Of a stretch of 64,000 bases of DNA, positions 59,818 to 64,000 are shown one piece after another; the first letter of the stretch is position 1, and each line of letters begins with the position of its first letter. Where the stretch lies: contig CAJOLU010000003.1 of the NCBI GenBank assembly GCA_905235475.1, positions 1 through 64,000 of the forward strand, given 5' to 3'. The notes below the pieces were generated by a model that saw only the letters and a list, made by a program, of their open reading frames with translations, had not been told where the DNA came from and searched no databases. The position numbers and the translations under genes are program-made. Origin of the DNA: an uncultured Clostridia bacterium. Its GTDB lineage: Bacteria > Bacillota > Clostridia > Christensenellales > UBA1242.

Positions 59818-60645
59818 ATGAACAGCAAAACCCCTTATTCTCTTATGATTGACGAGCAAATTGAACCATTTTGCCAAGAAATTCCCACTAAAAATGTGCA
59901 AAAATTGCCATACGATACAATAAAATATGAAATACACATAAAAAAGCAAGATGAACAAAAATATGGCATAAAACAAGGGAAATATGTGTGCATTCAAACC
60001 TCTAAAACGTTTGTTTATCTAAACAAGGCAAAAGACTTTGTTGCAAACGAACTTTCAAAAGTTTTGAACAAGTTCTTAAAACAGGCAAAGTTCACTCAAA
60101 ATCAAATTGTTTTGGTGGCTGGAATGGGGAATGGTGATGTTGCTTGTGATAGCCTTGGCAATTTGGTTACATCACGCCTTTTGGCAACTGAATATTTGCC
60201 AGAAGAACTAAAAAAAGAATTGGGGAATTTGTGCTTTGTTAATTGTGGTGTTGGTGGAAAAACTGGCATAAGTTCTTTTGATGTTTTAATGGGTGTGAAA
60301 GAAAAAGTTAAACCAAACATAATTATTATGGTTGACTCACTCTTAACAACAGATGTTAAAAAAATTGGAACTTGTTTTCAAGTTTTTGGCAATTCGCTTA
60401 TTCCTGGGGGCGGGGTTGGAAATTCTCAAGAGGGCTTTAATAAATTGAACCTAGATGGAAATGTTATTTCAGTTGGCGTTCCACTCTTAATTCAAGCAAA
60501 AAGTTTGGGGAAAGTGAAAAAAGGCATTGAAGAAATGTTTTTCACACCCAAGGAAGTTGATTTCTATGCAAGAAGATGCTCGCAAATAATTGCAGATGCC
60601 ATTAACCAAAGTGTTCACAAAAGTGGTTACAAAAAGTTTTTTTAA
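59818..60645 (+). CDS. gpr: Germination protease GPR
   Basis: Aspartic-type endopeptidase that degrades small acid-soluble spore proteins during germination (275 aa). VLVAGMGNGDVACDSLGNLVTSRLL, GVGGKTGISSFDVLMGVKEKVKPNIIIMVDSLLT and IPGGGVGNSQEGFNKLNLDGNVISVGVPLLI follow the GPR family. The N-terminal propeptide is short. Start ATG 59818, weak ribosome site. It implies that the organism forms endospores, although no SASP gene is in the window. murI follows after 17 bases. Confidence 0.9.
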   Translation: MNSKTPYSLMIDEQIEPFCQEIPTKNVQKLPYDTIKYEIHIKKQDEQKYGIKQGKYVCIQTSKTFVYLNKAKDFVANELSKVLNKFLKQAKFTQNQIVLVAGMGNGDVACDSLGNLVTSRLLATEYLPEELKKELGNLCFVNCGVGGKTGISSFDVLMGVKEKVKPNIIIMVDSLLTTDVKKIGTCFQVFGNSLIPGGGVGNSQEGFNKLNLDGNVISVGVPLLIQAKSLGKVKKGIEEMFFTPKEVDFYARRCSQIIADAINQSVHKSGYKKFF

Positions 60646-60662
60646 AACATAGAATAATTTGT

Positions 60663-61406
60663 ATGAGAAATTTTCCAATAATGGTGTTTGATAGCGGAAT
60701 TGGTGGGCTGGGCACTCTTTGCGAAATTGAAAAGAGTTTGCCAAATGAAGAGTTTGTGTTTGTTGCAGATTTTCAAAACTCGCCATATGGAAACAAAACA
60801 AAAAAGCAAATTAAAGATTGTGTTTTAACTGTTTTGAAAAAATATGTGAAAAAGTTTGAACCAAAATGCTTGGTTGTTGCTTGCAACACAGCAACGGCTG
60901 TGTGTATTGATGAAATTAGAAAAACTTTTGATGGAGTTTTTTGTGTTGGGTGCGAACCAGCGGTTAAAGTTGCACAAAAAGAAGGAAAAACACGGATTTT
61001 GGTTCTTTGCACAAAGGCAACAAGAAAGTATAGTGCCTATCTAAAAAAGCAAAAAAATATTGTTGTTTTTTGTCCGCAAAAACTTGCAACGCTTATTGAT
61101 AACAATTTTTTATGCGAAGAAACAATAATAGTTTATTTAAACAAATGCCTGAAAAAGTTTTACAAAAAGTTTGATGCCGTTATTTTGGGGTGCACTCATT
61201 ATGTTCTGTTTAAAAAAGAAATTGAAAAAATTGTTGGTTGCAAAACTTATGAGGGCAATAGTGGTATTTCAAAACACATAAGCAAAAATGTTGCACATTC
61301 AAAAACAAAAGGGAAAGTTCATCTCATAAGCACAACAACAAAAAAGGAGCAATTCTTAATTGATTGCCACCAAAAAATAAAAGGAGAAAAAATATGTGTG
61401 GAATAA
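60663..61406 (+). CDS. murI: Glutamate racemase
   Basis: Cofactor-independent racemase giving D-Glu for peptidoglycan (247 aa). VFDSGIGGLGTL has the substrate-binding Asp-Ser, VVACNTATA the first catalytic Cys, LGCTHYVLFK the second Cys and His. The sequence between them is shorter than usual (family about 265). It has no clear ribosome binding site. Its 3' end overlaps glmS by 13 bases, pairing two cell-wall precursor enzymes in one transcript. Confidence 0.93.
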   Translation: MRNFPIMVFDSGIGGLGTLCEIEKSLPNEEFVFVADFQNSPYGNKTKKQIKDCVLTVLKKYVKKFEPKCLVVACNTATAVCIDEIRKTFDGVFCVGCEPAVKVAQKEGKTRILVLCTKATRKYSAYLKKQKNIVVFCPQKLATLIDNNFLCEETIIVYLNKCLKKFYKKFDAVILGCTHYVLFKKEIEKIVGCKTYEGNSGISKHISKNVAHSKTKGKVHLISTTTKKEQFLIDCHQKIKGEKICVE

Positions 61407-63184
61407 CTGCATATGTTGGAGATGATATGGCTGTGCCAAGAGTTTTGGCTTCCCTTAAAAAATTGGAATATCGTGGGTATGATTCCTCTGGCATAGCTTT
61501 TTTTGAAAATGAAAAATTAAATGTGGTGAAATCTGTTGGAACAATTGATAGGTTAGAAGAAAGAATTTGCCCTCGTGAAAAACAATCTCATATTGCAATA
61601 GGGCACACAAGGTGGGCAACTCACGGAAAAGCAAATGAGGCAAATGCTCATCCACATTTAAGCCAAAACAAAAGTGTTTGCGTGATACATAATGGAATTA
61701 TTGAAAATTATTTAAGTTTTAAAAGCAAACTAACAAACATAAACTTTTATTCTCAAACCGACACAGAGGTTTTTGCAAATATGCTTGATGTGTGTTTAAA
61801 TCAAGATTTTTCCACTCAAAATGTGTTAAAAAACTTGAATGAGTTAACAAAACAAATAAAGGGTTCATATGCGTTTGCAATTTTGCTTTCTTCTTGCAAA
61901 AATAAAATATATTTTGCAAAACAAAAAAGCCCGCTTATTTTGGGAATTGGTAAAAACTTTTCAATGCTTTGCAGTGACGAAAGTGCCTTGTGTGAAAAAA
62001 CAGAAAAAGTGATTTATTTGCAAGATGGAGATTATGGCTTTATCGACAAAAGTCAAGCACAAATTTTTCACAGCGGAAAAGAAACAAAAAGAAAACAATT
62101 TGCCTTTAATTTTAGTGCGAATTGTGTGAGCAAATGTGGCTGTGAATTTTTTATGGAAAAAGAAATCAAAGAGGGAACACAATCTGTTTTGGCAACTCTT
62201 GAAAATTTGCAAAGTATTAACACAAGGCGTTTGGAACGAGAGATGAAAAATTCAAAAAAAATCTTTGTGGTTGGGTGCGGAACGGCGTTGCATGCTGGCG
62301 AAGTTTTTAAAAGCGTTTTGGAAAAAGAATGTGGGCTTGATGTTATTTTGGATTACGCCAGCGAATTTCGTTACAAAAAACCAAACATAGGAAAAGACAG
62401 TTTGTGCATATTTATTAGCCAAAGCGGCGAAACTGCCGACACACTTGCTTCTGCCTCTTTTGCGAAAAAGAAAGGAGCAAAATGTCTTGCAATCACAAAT
62501 GTGCAAACAAGCAGAATTACAAAAATTTGCCCATATGTTTTAAAGACGCAAGCAGGTGTTGAAGTTGCTGTTGCATCAACAAAAGCATTTATGGCACAAC
62601 TTGCCGCACTTTATTATCTTGTTTTGTTATTTGCAAAAATTTATAATAAAAAAATCACTTTTTCGTTAAAAAACATATTAAATTTGTGTAAAAATGGAAA
62701 TAATGATGAAAATTTTGAGCAAATTGCAAAAATTGCACAACTAATCAAAGATGAAAAAAGTTTGTTTTTTGTGGGGAGAGGGTTAGATTATTTTATGGCA
62801 AAAGAGGGGGCATTAAAACTTAAAGAAGTATCTTACATACATTGTGAGGCGTTCGCTGGTGGGGAACTAAAACACGGCAGTTTGTCGCTTATTGATGAAA
62901 ACACTTTTGTTGTTTGTTTGCTAACTCAAAAAGAGTTAATAAACAAGATGCACGCAAACATTATTGAGATGCAATCAAGGGGAGCAAAGGTTATTTTGAT
63001 ATCTCCATTTTGCGAACTCAAAGATAAAGTTTTTATGTTTGTTGAAATAAGGCAAGCAAAATCTAGTTTAATGCCTTTTGTTGTGAGCCGTCCACTTCAA
63101 GAACTTGCTTTTTTGTGTGCAAAAGAAAAAGGGTTAAATCCAGATATGCCAAGAAATTTGGCAAAGAGCGTGACTGTTGAATAA
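61394..63184 (+). CDS. glmS: Glutamine-fructose-6-phosphate aminotransferase
   Basis: Makes glucosamine-6-phosphate, the entry to peptidoglycan amino sugars (596 aa). ATG 61394 with AAGGAG upstream makes Cys2 the N-terminal nucleophile (MCGITAYVGD). Glutaminase motifs: YRGYDSSGIA, GHTRWATHGK. SIS domains: VGCGTALHAG, SQSGETADTL, VASTKAF, then KEVSYIHCEAFAGGELKHG and the C-terminal PRNLAKSVTVE. No glmS ribozyme is seen upstream; murI occupies that position. Confidence 0.97.
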   Translation: MCGITAYVGDDMAVPRVLASLKKLEYRGYDSSGIAFFENEKLNVVKSVGTIDRLEERICPREKQSHIAIGHTRWATHGKANEANAHPHLSQNKSVCVIHNGIIENYLSFKSKLTNINFYSQTDTEVFANMLDVCLNQDFSTQNVLKNLNELTKQIKGSYAFAILLSSCKNKIYFAKQKSPLILGIGKNFSMLCSDESALCEKTEKVIYLQDGDYGFIDKSQAQIFHSGKETKRKQFAFNFSANCVSKCGCEFFMEKEIKEGTQSVLATLENLQSINTRRLEREMKNSKKIFVVGCGTALHAGEVFKSVLEKECGLDVILDYASEFRYKKPNIGKDSLCIFISQSGETADTLASASFAKKKGAKCLAITNVQTSRITKICPYVLKTQAGVEVAVASTKAFMAQLAALYYLVLLFAKIYNKKITFSLKNILNLCKNGNNDENFEQIAKIAQLIKDEKSLFFVGRGLDYFMAKEGALKLKEVSYIHCEAFAGGELKHGSLSLIDENTFVVCLLTQKELINKMHANIIEMQSRGAKVILISPFCELKDKVFMFVEIRQAKSSLMPFVVSRPLQELAFLCAKEKGLNPDMPRNLAKSVTVE

Positions 63185-63201
63185 ATTTTGTTTTTATTCA
63201 C

Positions 63202-63232
63202 AAAAAAAGAAAGTGTAAACCACTTTCTTTTT
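63202..63232 (+). terminator. Terminator of murI-glmS
   Basis: AAAAAGAAAGTG-taaac-CACTTTCTTTTT. Confidence 0.88.
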
Positions 63233-63267
63233 GTTTTATGTTACATTATATTTTTAAATAAAAAAAA

Positions 63268-63536
63268 GACTGTGCGGTCATTTCGAAAAACCTTAACAGA
63301 GCAGTAATCTTTTTAAAAGCTCCCAAGAGGCTACCTTATGGCACATCACAAACAACCTCTTAATGCTGCTGCCTTCCGGCTCTGACATGGTTCAAAGCGC
63401 GTGATTGCACAAGACCTTTTGCTCAACACCCTTAAAAAGCACTTACGCTATTAAAAATTCCCCTAGATGACTGGTCAGCCCCGCTGTAGTGGATTGCGAG
63501 TAACAGGGCACCACTAGCTCCCCGCTTAGCACAGTC
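63268..63536 (-). ncRNA. ffs: Signal recognition particle RNA, large type
   Basis: About 269 bases on the minus strand. The ends GACTGTGC and GCACAGTC pair. The 5' part (GCGGGGAGCTAGTGGTGCCC, then CAATCCACTACAGCGGGGCTGA) is the Alu domain of Gram-positive SRP RNA. GTCAGAGCCGGAAGGCAGCAGC is the domain IV Ffh-binding loop with its GGAA tetraloop. It ends in a T tract (63267-63259). With Ffh it targets membrane proteins to SecYEG. Confidence 0.95.
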
Positions 63537-63543
63537 TAAAGTT

Positions 63544-63572
63544 ATTATAGCACCTTTAATTGATTTTTGCAA
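63544..63572 (-). promoter_or_regulatory. Promoter of the SRP RNA
   Basis: Minus strand TTGCAA (63572-63567), 17 bases, TATAAT (63549-63544) with TGC extended -10; the RNA starts about 8 bases downstream. Confidence 0.88.
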
Positions 63573-63672
63573 CAAAAAAGCTTTAAAAAATGCTTTAATT
63601 TATAATTTTGTTGTTTTTTAATTGTTTTTTTTGTTATATTATGTTATTCTTTTATGAGATGAGGTGTGATAA

Positions 63673-64000
63673 ATGATAGTAGATACAAGTAAAACAAATG
63701 CACAACGCTTTATTTTGGCATATAACACAATAGATCAAGCATTAAGATCAATATATAACTACAAAAGGAGCATGACTTTTTCTGATATGATTAGAAGAAC
63801 AGTTCCAATTAATAGTGTGATAAGAAAATATGAAGATAAACTCATTGACTACGCAAGGCTTAGAAATTCAATTATTCACAACTCAAATGATGAGTTTGTG
63901 ATTGCAGAACCTCACACAGATGTTGTTCTTTTGATGGAAAAAATTGCAGAAATGATAACAAAACCACCAAAGGTTATTGATATTGTTGCAAAAAAACCAG
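63673..64000 (+). CDS. Partial HEPN-like protein (runs off the window)
   Basis: 109 codons are visible and the frame is open to the end. ATG 63673 follows GAGGTG. The sequence MIVDTSKTNAQRFILAYNTIDQAL is helical, and YARLRNSIIHNSND contains an R-N-x3-H pattern (R-x4-H) as in HEPN domains. It continues with AEPHTDVVLLMEKIAEMITKPPKVIDI. I recall similar N-termini on CBS-domain proteins, but the rest is not in the window, so the type cannot be fixed. Confidence 0.6.
   Translation, partial: MIVDTSKTNAQRFILAYNTIDQALRSIYNYKRSMTFSDMIRRTVPINSVIRKYEDKLIDYARLRNSIIHNSNDEFVIAEPHTDVVLLMEKIAEMITKPPKVIDIVAKKP

Noticed and set aside
61300..61393. glmS ribozyme upstream of glmS
   Set aside because: The region is the coding end of murI and lacks the ribozyme core; glmS starts 13 bases before the murI stop.

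Overview
This looks like a chromosomal segment of a low-GC, spore-forming Bacillota, most likely an uncultured Clostridia lineage. Evidence: a complete S10-spc-alpha ribosomal operon with zinc-binding S14, S4, L24 and L36, a long L17 of the type I associate with Clostridia, a large SRP RNA with an Alu domain, a firmicute-style L10 leader, a germination protease (gpr), a SpoIVFB-like protease and a dnaB-dnaI helicase-loading pair. Nearly every promoter is a plain sigma-A type with a 17-base spacer. Species identity cannot be settled from the window. || Layout. 1-10,070: a huge surface protein gene made of GLUG-type repeats, split by a frameshift and cut off at its 3' end, flanked on both sides by clusters of short palindromic dispersed repeats. 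10,100-26,820: promoter, long structured leader, and 29 co-directional genes rpsJ to rplQ, including secY, adk, map, a KOW protein, infA, rpmJ and rpoA. 26,850-29,180: HAD phosphatase, nucleotide kinase-like protein and PH/SHOCT membrane protein, each with its own promoter. 29,220-34,340: GNAT acetyltransferase, tRNA-Glu with an array of tRNA-fragment repeats, comEC, holA, alr. 34,380-39,200: pgi with an acidic tail, a transglutaminase-like protein, two zinc-ribbon membrane proteins and a divergent XRE regulator. 39,200-39,920: tRNA-Lys with a second tRNA-fragment array. 40,000-47,030: minD, minE-like, spoIVFB-like, a DUF4132 protein, a membrane protein, lgt and a coiled-coil protein. 47,036-49,463: dnaI and dnaB on the minus strand. 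49,550-53,000: M1-type lipoprotein peptidase, L10 leader with rplJ-rplL, a Smr protein and a third repeat cluster. 53,060-57,004: a 1314-residue membrane-anchored repeat protein. 57,100-63,190: rplI, a DUF1540 protein, an unknown protein, a YdjC-type deacetylase, rpsT, gpr, murI and glmS. The window ends with the SRP RNA and a partial HEPN-like gene. || How the genes work together: most are housekeeping. They cover ribosome assembly and protein export, replication initiation (dnaB, dnaI, holA), envelope precursors (glmS, murI, alr, lgt), division-site selection (minD, minE) and sporulation or germination (spoIVFB, gpr). || The most unusual signals are two tandem arrays of tRNA fragments. tRNA-Lys(CTT) carries two 161-bp units upstream, each containing the first 19 bases of the tRNA. 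tRNA-Glu(CTC) carries about 215-bp units downstream, each containing the last 20 or so bases of the tRNA. The breakpoints lie in the D-loop and the T-loop respectively. The non-tRNA part of both units folds into nested hairpins and shares short words. Short elements ending in the tRNA-Lys acceptor sequence are also scattered downstream of tRNA-Lys, behind terminators.
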